A stretch of DNA of 64,000 nucleotides from Caprimulgus europaeus. Taxonomy: Eukaryota > Chordata > Aves > Caprimulgiformes > Caprimulgidae. The stretch lies in contig OU015544.1 of NCBI GenBank assembly GCA_907165065.1, positions 2,039,501 to 2,103,500 on the forward strand, written 5' to 3'. Within the stretch, counting starts at the first letter, position 1. The number at the start of each line of letters is the position of its first letter. The notes below the pieces were generated by a model, which was not told where the DNA came from, did no database searches, and saw only the letters and a list, made by a program, of their open reading frames with translations. This document shows, piece by piece, positions 1 through 10,166 of this stretch. Position numbers and translations under genes: made by a program.

Positions 1-481
1 TTTTTCACAGTCTCTTTTAAATGTACTCTTTATTATTTGTAGCAACTCGGAATACTTGAAATTTAATAATATTCAAAAACAAGGAGGTTTTTCTTTCTGC
101 CTGCCCTTGGTTTACCCTTCACTGGAGCCAAGTCCTGCGGTGACTACAGGGGGTTTGCCACCACTATGGCAGTAGCTATAAAATATTCAGGAGTTTGGGT
201 TCCTTTTATTTTCCAAACACAGCCAACATGGCCAGGGCTCTGCGGTTATTTCTGTAGCACCAGATTTACCTGCCACGCACGCAGCCGGGTGCCACAGGGA
301 ACAGAGGCCGCGGGGATGGGCACGGGGAAGGAGCTGACGCTCGCTGCTGCCACGATCTGCTGTAGAACCTCAGGCAAATCATTTTGCCACTCCACACCTG
401 AGCGTCCTCACATGGGATGCAGATAAATCAGCACCTACCACATCCTGGGTGAGATACATCAAAAAGCATCGCCCCAAATCA
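1..481. other. unique non-coding sequence
   Basis: No recognisable gene or repeat. An open frame at 166-426 has no protein-family resemblance. A splice-acceptor-like pyrimidine stretch ends near 224 but has no convincing partner donor. The segment ends at the 3' end of a CR1 element. Confidence 0.6.
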
Positions 482-895
482 CAGAATCATCACGGTTGGA
501 AAAGACCTCCGAGATCCTCCCAACCATCAACTCGTCACCACCACACCCACTAAACCATGTCCCCGAGAGCTACATCTACATGTTTCTTGAACACCTCCAG
601 GAACGGTGACTCCACCACTGCCCTGGGCAGCCTGTTCCAATGCCCGACCACCCTTTCTGAGAAGAAAATTTTCCCAATATCCAATCACAACTTGAGGCCG
701 TTTCCTCTTGTCCTGTCCCTTGGTCCTTGATTGAACAGACCCACCCCCATGTCTCTACACCCTCCTTGCAGGGACTTGGACAGAGCCAGAAGGTCTCCCC
801 TCAGCCTCCTTTTCTCCAGGCTCAACACCCCCAGTTCCCTCAGCCGGGAACTCAGCACACTTGTGCTCCAGACCAGCTCATCCCGTTTCCCTGGG
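482..895 (-). mobile_element. CR1 LINE fragment, 3' end, minus strand
   Basis: On the minus strand this carries the characteristic 3' part of a bird CR1 non-LTR retrotransposon. Read on the plus strand it opens with the complement of the tail (cacagaatcat at 480), then the 'ggttggaaaagacctc' block. Next come the blocks around 'ccctgggcagcctgttccaa' (624-643) and 'cctcttgtcctgtcccttg', then 'tctcccctcagcctcctttt', and last 'cttgtgctccagacc' near 862-876. Only the 3' few hundred bases are present, as usual for 5'-truncated CR1 copies. It holds fragments of the end of the element, not an intact reverse transcriptase. Many differences from the familiar consensus indicate an old, inactive copy. 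The distal boundary near 895 is approximate and no target-site duplication was identified. Confidence 0.93.
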
Positions 896-1025
896 GAAGG
901 CAGCGCTCGCTCTCGGCCGTGGGCAACCTTCGCCGGGACGCAGGGGCTGGCAGAACAGCGGCAGCAGCCCCGGCTGCTTATCAGCGAGGGCCATCGCGGG
1001 GAGCACGGGAGGCCGCGAGGTAAGA
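896..1025 (+). promoter_or_regulatory. short CpG-rich cluster ending in a donor-like site
   Basis: By hand count about 15 CpG dinucleotides fall in about 130 bases, far denser than the surroundings, and the cluster directly abuts the CR1 fragment. It ends in GCGAG|GTAAGAG, a good splice-donor match with GT at 1020-1021. No TATA box or initiator is obvious. It could be a small unmethylated regulatory patch or the end of a first exon of a non-coding transcript. Both readings are inference. Confidence 0.3.
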
Positions 1026-4000
1026 GGGTGTCAGGTTCAGTGCATCACACAAACCTGGGCGCTTGGCCTGCCAGACCCTGCAACCTGAGAGTTTAAGAAG
1101 AGAGGGATTTAGGGCTGGATTCCTTTCTGGGTTTCCAAAAATAAACTTCTGCGAGCCTGATTTAAAAAGTAACACATGAGAGGGAATCGGCTTTGGAAAA
1201 ATCCGCTACATTTCTGCAAGCACGTGGACTGGAGGTGATAGTAAAGAATAGGCAGGAAAAAACCAAACAAAACCAATCAAAACAAAACAATCCCCACCAG
1301 CAAATCAACCCTTTCATCTCAGGCATGGTTGTTATTTTTCACTCTTTCTCTCCATATTCACCTCCCAAACCTATCTCCATTTAATGTAGAAAAGTAGCTG
1401 GGATGTTTTAATAGCTCAGATCAATAGCAGCCCCCTCCATCTTTCTCTTTTTTAACCTCCAAAATTATTTTAAGCAAGGCTAGGTTCATTTTATCCTTAT
1501 TTATTTATTACTTAATCGGTAGAGAACCCTTGAGGCAAAATAGCCTTGTTTGCAAGAAAGATCAGGTGCCAGAAGCAGGGAAGGCAGAGCTACAAATCGT
1601 TATGCAAACCAGCTCCAGTCCCCAGCACCCAGGATCTCTGGGACAGCACCTGTGTTATTTGCTGACATCACTTAATGCATTTGTATTTTTAATGCATCTG
1701 TATTTTTAAACAGAACACTTGTTCCAAGAGCCACAATATGGAAAGGCAAGAAGTTGTGTCCAAAGCACAATCAAAACTGGAAAAGGCATTTAGGCGGGGA
1801 AAGCGCTCCTGTCCCAAACCACGCTCCGCAATCAGTTTGTGCCTCGTTAACCCATTCCATGAAGGATGCCCTGTCTGCCCATCCAGTGTTGTTCCTGTAC
1901 GCCTCTCCTAAATCTTTAGCTTTGTTATTGTTAATTATTATTTACAATTTTGTTTACTCTGGAGCTGGTAAAAGGTGCTGAATTAGCCTCTATGTGAGCA
2001 GAGCTCCTCGTTCTGCAGCGCATTAAAAAAGACTCTGCCCCATTTTAAGCCTGAAGAGACAAAGAGATAAATTTTGTTGAGATGGGATTTTTGTGCTCAC
2101 TAAAAAGAGGGGTGGTCTCACCCCCTGCTCGCACTCGCAGAACGCGATTCAATGTCATTAATCCTCCCTGGGTCCAAGGGACATTAAGACCTCTCTGCTG
2201 GAATAAACCCATCTGTTACAGTGGAACACGTCAAACTTGTTAACTTTTAAAAGAAGTTGTTGTTAGAGGTTTTCTTAAGCTATATTTCTCCAATTCCTAT
2301 GATTAAAGGATCCCCTCATTTCTTTTCCTCATCCCTATGTAGGGAGACAGGTAATAGATCAATCAGATAACTGGCATTAAGATGTCACTTTAACAATAGC
2401 TTGGTCTGAACGGTGAAAATAGGGAAGATTCGGAAGAAAGATGGGAGCTGAGAAATCAGAATGAGTGCCCATGTCACGGGCTGGAAGATGGCAGGTTGGT
2501 GACACCATATTGTCATGCCCAGGACATCTAAAAGGGGAGGGAAGGGAGGAATCAGCTAACACAGTGGTAACACACCCCCACAAAGATCACCCATCTTCTA
2601 CTCCAGGCGCAGACAGGGAGTCGGAGCGGGTACAGCCGCACTCCGCCATCACAAGCGGCGTCACAGACGGGTATATTGCTTTAATTAATAATTTTGCTGT
2701 CCAGAGATATTTGCAGCCTGTGTTGGCAGCACTGCAATGACCCCACGGAACAGGGCTGTGCACAGAATAAAATGACTTGCCTCCACCAAGCACGCTTCAC
2801 ACGCCTGGTGTCCTCCTGAGAACAGGGCCGTGCCGTGCCTGGTGTTTGATGCGGAGCAGCGCGCCCGTGCTGCTTTCTGGCCCTTGGCTTTACGGGAGAT
2901 GCTCTCTTGGAGCAGCACTGTGCACAGCGGTGAACCTGGAGCCAGGGCTGCTCACAGCAGGACAGGACTCCTTGTAGCCAGGGTCACCCCGTGGCTCAGA
3001 TCAGTGTGTCCCCAAAGGCGTTTGTGTGCTGGGAGACAGCAGAGACCGGATTTTGCAGAGATTTATGTGCAGGGGTGAACCTGAGCTGCAGAGAAGGAGC
3101 CTTCTGCTCTCAAAGAAAACCCCTCCTCAGGCCATGAGCACACACCCGAGACCGAAGGGCTGAGAAAGCTCAGCCAGGTTTGGGCTTTCCTGGCATGAAA
3201 CAACGTCAGAGGAAACCCAGGAGCTGGGCCAAGTGCTTCCTTCGGGTGTGGAATTTTGTTTTGCTCGAATCTGCCAGTCCTGCCTGATTGTGGCCTGGAG
3301 CTCCCAAATTTCAGACATTAATCCAAGAGCCTTCTGCAAGACCAGAGTGAGCTTCCTAAACTAAGATGGGCTAGATCTCAGGTTTAGAAGAATAGTGCTT
3401 TCTATATTCTTATATTTCTATAAAGCTCTATAGGGCTTTCTATATTTTTTCAGTGCACCTATGAAGTTTCACGTGGATGCACACATAGAGAAGTAGGAAA
3501 TACGCAGAAAATGGGAAACTCTCAGGAGGAAAACTGAGACAGGATAAGAATAAAAATTATCAGAACTATAGAAAAACTTAAAGGTTTCCAAACAGTGAGG
3601 ACAAATGACAACCAAGAGGTGGCTGTTTGAAACAGGGCTTTCCATGACCTCAGTTCTCTGCTTGTTGTGTCATCCAGGGAAGAGGAAAATAGACAAAAAC
3701 CCAGTTAATGGTTAATTGCACAACCCAAAGCTCTCCCACAAAAATCCTTTTGACCATGACAGATATTATTCTCCCACTTAGCTTACCCCAAAATCTCACC
3801 ATTGATAGCATCAACTTTCAGGCTGCGATGCTGGAGTGACCCAAAACCAGCGGGTCTGAGGCCGGCTCTTAACCCCGGCGTGCGAAAACACTCAGCGTGT
3901 GACCTGCCGATTGATTTACAGTGCAGTGAGGGGACAGTGGATTAACAGTGTGTATCACTGGATCAGCTGCCAAGGTGGAGAACAGGCTCAGCCTGCTTCA

Positions 4001-4194
4001 CATCCCTGCGTGGGAAAATTCAGCATCGCCCTCTCCAAAGCTCATTTGCAATTTACACTCCCAGAGGTTTTTGGTTTTTTACAGCAGTGGCAATCAGTTG
4101 ATCAACAGCCTCTAGTAAGGCAAACATCCCAAACTTCCACAGAGCAGCACAGGTTCTCCTCCCACTCATCCCTCTTGTTTGTGTTACTTCCCAG
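1026..4194. other. unique non-coding sequence
   Basis: Mixed-composition sequence without recognisable genes. It contains AT-rich runs such as 1440-1530 and 1660-1710, and an A/C-rich low-complexity stretch at 1256-1310. The open frames here (for example 2465-2740 and 2685-2918) overlap each other on opposite strands and resemble no protein family. Minus-strand donor-like sites occur near 3786 and 3802 without good acceptors. Confidence 0.6.
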
Positions 4195-4362
4195 GAGAGA
4201 TATTTTCCCCTGAGGCCAGAAGAAGAAGGGAGCAGGCAGTGAATTCGAGCGTGCAACCTCTCCTCGGCTGGAGGGAGAGTGTTAAGATGCAGCTCTCTGC
4301 CATGTTCAGTGAGCAAAAGTACCAAGGACACTGCTGCAGAGTTCTGCTGTTCCTCACAGAGT
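4195..4362 (+). other. candidate exon (strong acceptor, weak donor)
   Basis: A long pyrimidine tract from 4157 leads to TTACTTCCCAG with AG at 4193-4194. It is followed by 168 bases open in the frame EIFSPEARRRREQAV and onward, ending at AGAGT|GTAAGG. The acceptor is among the better ones in the window. The donor lacks the usual G at the last exon base. The translation is hydrophilic and protein-like but I recognise no domain. It could equally be an exon of a long non-coding RNA or a chance match. Confidence 0.17.
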
Positions 4363-6365
4363 GTAAGGAAGCGACACAGAGTCAAGGTGGCCCAGATCAC
4401 ATCACTTCACGGACCATGGGGCCAGTGGCACTGGGGACCAGAAGCTTCTCTTCCACCCAGGCACATAGGGCCACGGCAGCACGATCCCTGTTTGCAGAGC
4501 TGCCACCGTCCCTTGGAGGAGGACGAGCCCTGGCAGAGCAGCTGCAGCTCACTCCAGGGGACACCGTGGGCTTTCTCCACTCAGCTGCACTAAGAAGGAC
4601 AAACTGATCCCATCTTGCTATGGCCTGCAAAACCCCACCAGCAGCTTTGATTTCAAGTCAGTACCAAACAGGGCCAGAGTGCAGCTACTGACAACGGCGA
4701 CGAGCTCCAAATACGTCTGTGGGAAAAAACGTGCTCCTTCCTCTGCCCTCCCTGGCATGGGGCAGCCAGTCCAAGGGCATGGCTGGGAGCAAACCCCCTC
4801 CCTCCTGAATCTCTCCAAGACCAGTGACACACCAGAGATGGTGACATTTGGCAGAGCCGCGCGCCGAGAGCGTTCCCCTCCGCTCGCTGTGCGCACGCGC
4901 CGCACACGCAGCCACGCTCTCATCCCAAGCTGATATGTCTCTATCTGAAGTGACACAGGCAACAAAAGGGATGTCCCCCCCGCCACCCGTCCCCATCTAT
5001 CGAGTGATACAGATGGGCAGCTCGGGAGGACTGCGTGCACGTATGCAGAGATGCTCTCGTGTCCTTTGACCCCTCGTTCCTCCATCATGGGAGATCTATA
5101 ACATTTACAATCCAAAAAACAAAAGAGAAGGGAGAGTAGGGCCAGAATTCATCTTCCAGGCTGACACCTAGCGTTAATTAACGACTTAAAAATCAATGAC
5201 ATAAGGGACAGGCAGCAAATGACACCTCCACGCAGAGCCTGTCTGCTTTCAGGAGCAAGAAAAAAATATCTTTGGGGACAGCTCTGACACACGCCATGCA
5301 GGGGGAGCGGGGGGAGTGTGGCAAAGGTAGCCCAGGTGCCTCCAGTGTGACCAGGTGCCACGTCCCCAGCTTGACAGGGGCCAAGCAGCCTCGCAGGTGG
5401 CTTGATGGCTCAAGCCAGGGGCAGGATGCCAACGGGTCCCTGGGACAGGGCTCAGCAGCATCTCCCACACCCCCATCAAGGCAGAAATGGCAGAAGGGAA
5501 CTGCACATTGACTTTAAGTTGGGAAAATACAGGTGTATTTACAGACAGGCTGTAGAGTCTAGCTCACAAGCCATCAGAAAGGGACATGCGCTACTTCCCT
5601 CTTAGTAGAGATGAGGGAAAAGAGGCCAATCCTGCACCGCTCTCCTCATGCAGCCAAGTGTCCCCGTCCCACCTGCACTGAGCACCAGGTGAGCTGAGAC
5701 CAGGAGGTGATGGCTGCGCTCGATAAGATGGAAGGTGGGGATCACTGGTGAGGCAGCAGAGATGCTGCTGGCAACTCCCTAGTGCAGCACAGGCACCTTT
5801 GGGCTCACACCACAGCTCCCCGTACCCCACCACGTGTGCCATCTCCCAGACTGAGCTGGTTAAAACGAGTCACCCAGCGCGTGGGATCCCCAAAGGCAGA
5901 GGTGGGACTCCCAGATGCCGCCCACCCCCAGGCCTCCGCGCTGCTCCTGCCGGCAAAGCCCCGCTGCCACAAAACTTTTGTGTGGGAGCCGTGCGGAGGG
6001 ATGGTCCTGCAGAGGGAGAGCAGATGGCCTGCCTTTGACTTTTTTTTTTTTTCTCTTTTCTGAAGAGCAAGTCTTTCTGGAATACTAAATCTTACAGGAG
6101 CTGTAAATGTCAAATTTAAATTCATACTTTGTACCACCTTTGATTTCAAAGAGGATTACACCTATTCGCTGAAAGCAAAGCAACACCAAAGCTACATGAA
6201 ATGGAATTACGACTACTTAGGCCTTTTTCTATTGCCTCTTTATATTGTTAACTCCTTCCAATTCATTAAGTCTAATCCTTATTAGGCTAAGTAACACACA
6301 TATGAATAGACAGGACTGGACACAGGAGCATATGTGCCTTTTGTATCACTTCCTGGTTAATCCCC
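4363..6365. other. unique non-coding sequence with a CpG cluster
   Basis: No recognisable gene. At about 4852-4922 roughly 16 CpGs fall in 70 bases, including the run cgcgcgccgagagcg; this is a short CpG-dense patch. At 5173-5183 there is a TTAATTAA-type palindrome. A T-rich run lies at 6040-6058. Overlapping open frames on both strands between 4618 and 5115 arise from the GC-rich composition. Confidence 0.55.
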
Positions 6366-6583
6366 AGCCCGGGGAGGGGACAGACACGGGGAGCAGTGGC
6401 CGACCCTCGCCCGCGCTGGCCGAGCAGCGTGCCGCCCGGCAGGGAGCACCGTGTGGGCCACCGAGCCGCCCCGGGTGGCCACCCCGGCCCCTCGCTTTGT
6501 TCATCAACCTGCTACGGAGCCAGGGCACCCAGGGTGCCGCTCTGTCGCGGCATCCGCTGGACTGCGGCGGTCTCACCGCTCTG
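6366..6583. promoter_or_regulatory. small CpG-island-like segment
   Basis: About two dozen CpGs were counted by hand in about 220 bases of roughly 70 percent GC. That is close to the number expected without CpG loss and is unlike the CpG-poor flanks. No TATA box, initiator or convincing downstream donor is visible, so promoter activity is only a possibility. It could be an orphan CpG island acting as an enhancer or silencer. Confidence 0.4.
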
Positions 6584-9500
6584 GGTGTCAGTTTTATAGT
6601 GAGTCCTGACAGAGCAGGGAATTTCACAAGGTGGGGAGGGAGGGACGGGACACAGATGCATTTATAGAGGGGAAAAAAGAGTCTATTTGCAGTTTTCCAT
6701 CTCTTATTAATAAAAAGCTCCCAAGAGCATCCCTAGCCACAGTGTGTTCTCCATCCCTGGGCTCCCTCTGCTCCGTTTGTGGGCTTGGAGCTCAAGGAGC
6801 AAGGCCTGGGGTGCCCGCCTCGCACAGACACGCGCCTCTGGCACGTTTACAACCCGGGATAGCAGCAGGGAAAAAAAAATCAACTCCATGCTGAGCTCCA
6901 TACACAGCAGTAGTGTTTCCCCTCACATGCTCTCTGCAGAAAAGCAAGGGGTAAAATTCTGCTTTCCCAGGCAAGATATAAACCAAAACCGACCTGCGTG
7001 GAAGTCAGTGGGGTTACACAGCAGTGAGTGAGACGGGAATCAGACAAAGTATATAAAATAGATATTTATACAGCACCAGTGTTGCTCATAGTGTTTTAAA
7101 AACAATAAAGAAGCAGCTTATATAGTCTCTTGCATATTGTGGACATGAAATAAAGCCAGGAGAGGAGCTAGAATATCTAATTCCCCAGCTACAAGGAAGA
7201 GAGAGTGATTCAGGTTTACAGGGTGCCATTCAGTTTTATGACAATATCTCCTAATACAGCAGGTTTATCAATTGAGCAAAAAGGCACAACGGGGTGTGTT
7301 ATTATTGGAGCCTAATCTCACGCCTCGGGTGTGTTGTGCGAGGCACGAGGGCAAAAGGCCACACCACTGTGTGATTATCCAACAGCAATGCTCGCTCAGG
7401 ACACCGTGTCTGGATTATAAAGTGGATTGGCTCAGGTTTAAAATGGAACGTTAACATTTGTTGCTTAGGTTGCAGCCGAGGATGGATCTCCCTGCTGCGG
7501 GTCTGAGGCAGGAATAGCACACGGACAGCAGAAAAGCAAATATCCTGCTCGGTTTCACTGAGTCTCCTCTTGCTGGTCAGGCTGCCCATGGCCTTGGGGT
7601 GCCACACTGCCTCTGACAAACACTTCAGAGAATAAAGCATCTTCCTGTGTTGCAAGAAGGATCTCAGATGTATAGTTATGCACATCAACCAAGAAGTACA
7701 AGTTATCTCGCCACAGAATGACTCCCTGAGCAAGTCACCAGTAGGACAAACACTCTTACTGAAGGACAATCTGTTCTGAGCTTCCCTACCAGGAGTCCTG
7801 GCCATAGAGGAGCCCAGCTGCTGCACCTGCTGTAGACCTCAGTCTTTCCATCCATAAAATGGAGCTTCTCCATAGACACTCCTGAGGTCTAAGAAGCTCT
7901 GAGAACCTTACACATTACACAGCACCTGAGTGAGGGACTCACTCGTGTACGAATAAATCGCCCCTTGCTGGATCGGTCCCATTTCTGCCGGTGGGACATG
8001 GGGCACACGCTGCATACCTGGAGGGAGGACAGTACCCTACAGGTTTTAATTAGCACTCTTCTAGCAGCAAAGTTCCTGTCTATTGTCACTTAATTACCGT
8101 GTATCTACCCCAACAGACATTAAGCTTTCCCTATGACCTCTCGCTCTCTACACCCTTGTCATTCTCTCTCACAGAGCCCTGTGTGACACTGGGGAAACAT
8201 GGAGCAACTTCTTAATTAATTGGACTAATTAGTCTCCTAGATGGCTGGACAGCTGGACCCTATCTCCTCCCTGATCTCCTCATGGAGGGAACAATCAAAT
8301 CACAGTTTGTTTCTCCAGAGTTGACAAAGTCTCAGCGCTGCCCGTGATCTGGTTCCTATTAACCCGGCTCCCCCGAGAGCGCCGCGGAGGATGAAGACAT
8401 TTTCCCTTTGGCTAATGAAGTCGGCAGCAAGACCAGGCTATTGCCAGAACAGCACCTGGCAGCCTCATAAAGGGTCAGGGTTTCCTCTCGAGCCCTCCCC
8501 TGTTTCGCAGGGTTTATAACGTGGCTGTAAAACTTTGCTCTGGCTTGAAACTCTCTCTGCTGGGTCCCAGCCCCACACTGTAATTCTTTACACCTTCCAA
8601 AACTGTGTTTATGCCTTTTTTTAAACTCTTTTAATCAAACTTGATTTTTAAAAAAGTCCACTGACTCTCCTGACAGGCGATTTTTCTCTTCCATGTCTAT
8701 ACACACAGTCAGCACCCGAGGCCTATCACTGTCTGGGGCTCCCTCCCAATACCCCAGCACACGCCTCCCGTGAGCAGAGCACTTACCTCCTCCTCTTGCT
8801 CTATGAACAGGGGCATCTTCCATTCAGGGAAAGGTTTAGATAATGCCACAATTGCAAGGGTTAGCCTGCATAGCTGGATTTTTTGTAATTCTCAGAATGG
8901 ATGGACTTTTACTGGTTTTCAACGCTTTTCTGCCTTTAGAGAGCTCAGAAGTACCTCTGATTCACAATAGGAACATAGGGAATAATTGCTCCAGACTGTC
9001 AATAATATTAGAAAAGAAGGTGAGAAGAGCTTGGAGCCAACCTTGGAAAGCAGCAGCTGAGCCAGGGTGTGGGGCTTGGGCCTGGGACGAGCAGCAAGAG
9101 GCCACCAGCTTTATCAAGCACGTTAGTATGAATTAATGCAACACGTGGAGGGCTGAGACCCTTCGTGTCGTTCCTCTGGTTGACAGATGGCTCTTGGGCA
9201 CAAACACACCTCGCTCACTTGTAGTTGTACAAATATCCATGTCAGGATGGTAACCTGTCATCAACTGATACAGAATGGAGACCGAGAGAAACGAACTGGG
9301 AGACCTCTGCGAGCAAAATCGCGTGCGGTTGACTGCCAAGGTCAGAAACAGAAGGGAAAGGAGGCAGCTGGTAAAATACTCTCCATGAGAAAAGTTTCAT
9401 TTCTTGAATTGACACAACTCAGCACAGGCTGCCAGGAGCCTGGGCTTGGCCATCATCCCATTATCCACACTCTGGGTTCAAACTCCGTGAATGAAGCTGT

Positions 9501-9930
9501 ACAGACACAATAACCAAAGACACAGCTAAGCCTGCGCACACCCACACCAACCTCTGCTTCCGCCCGGAGCAGCCCCTGGAAAATCCCCCCCAGGTACCTG
9601 GAGCTCTGTTGGGCACTGGATTGCTGCATCCAGCAGCCCACCTGCTCACTCTGGGTCAGAGGTTTCCACTGATCCTATCCCTGCCTCACGTGTTTCTCCA
9701 AAGACAGGCTTTGATCAGAAGGAGAAAGTCACACTTTCAGTACGCTTTTGCCACACATCCACACACTACAAGTTGGGCAGAAAACAAACTCAAAATATCT
9801 TCTATTCTAGAGAATTTTTTGCAGTTCTCAAAGTGCTGAGATTTTATTTCTGTTTGCTGGATGGGAACTCCACCTCAAAGCAAAGAAGGGGAATTTTTTT
9901 TATTTTCTACCCTGTCTATTGTTTCCCTAG
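6584..9930. other. unique non-coding sequence
   Basis: No recognisable gene or interspersed repeat. The longest frame, minus strand 7302-7826 (174 codons), has no recognisable motif and low conservation-like character. AT-rich portions at 7030-7110 and 8590-8660 alternate with mixed sequence. A strong minus-strand donor match (GAGGAG|GTAAGTG, GT at 8785-8786) lacks a good upstream acceptor. Confidence 0.55.
8211..8234. promoter_or_regulatory. clustered homeodomain-type TAATTA words
   Basis: Two opposed TAATTA-type cores lie within 22 bases (CTTAATTAATTGG followed by ACTAATTAG). This arrangement suits dimeric homeodomain binding. Such words also occur by chance in AT-rich DNA; no footprint or conservation can be shown from sequence alone. 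Confidence 0.2.
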
Positions 9931-10166
9931 GGGTTACAAGATGCTCTCCCCAAACGATCCAGCTTCAGAACAACCTGGGAACAGCGAGTGTCCATCCGGA
10001 GATTTAGAACAGTTTGGAAGCAAATTCCAAACAGCTGAACAATGCAGCAGGAGGGAAGCGCCAGGCAGCCACAGCAGGCTGACAGACAAGCAGCAAAGGA
10101 ACCGTCAGCTCCAGGAGCAGAGGCAGTCACATGAAGATGGCTATGGAGCACGGAAACAGGCACGGT
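9931..10166 (+). other. candidate exon (strong acceptor, moderate donor)
   Basis: A pyrimidine-rich tract (9894-9928) ends in TTTCCCTAG with AG at 9929-9930. The next 236 bases stay open in one frame, with a hydrophilic Gln/Arg/Ser-rich translation that includes GYKMLSPNDPASEQPGNSEC and later RQLQEQRQSHEDGYG. A donor-like CGGT|GTAAGA has GT at 10167-10168. The whole open frame runs 9773-10291. I recognise no domain. The acceptor is good, the donor is imperfect, and the frame may be a chance one. Confidence 0.2.

Noticed and set aside
727..1096. Open frames overlapping 731-1096
   Set aside because: They read through the CR1 fragment in the wrong direction and into the CpG cluster; not protein-coding.
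7302..7826. 174-codon minus-strand frame
   Set aside because: No motif or family resemblance and no splice context; consistent with chance.
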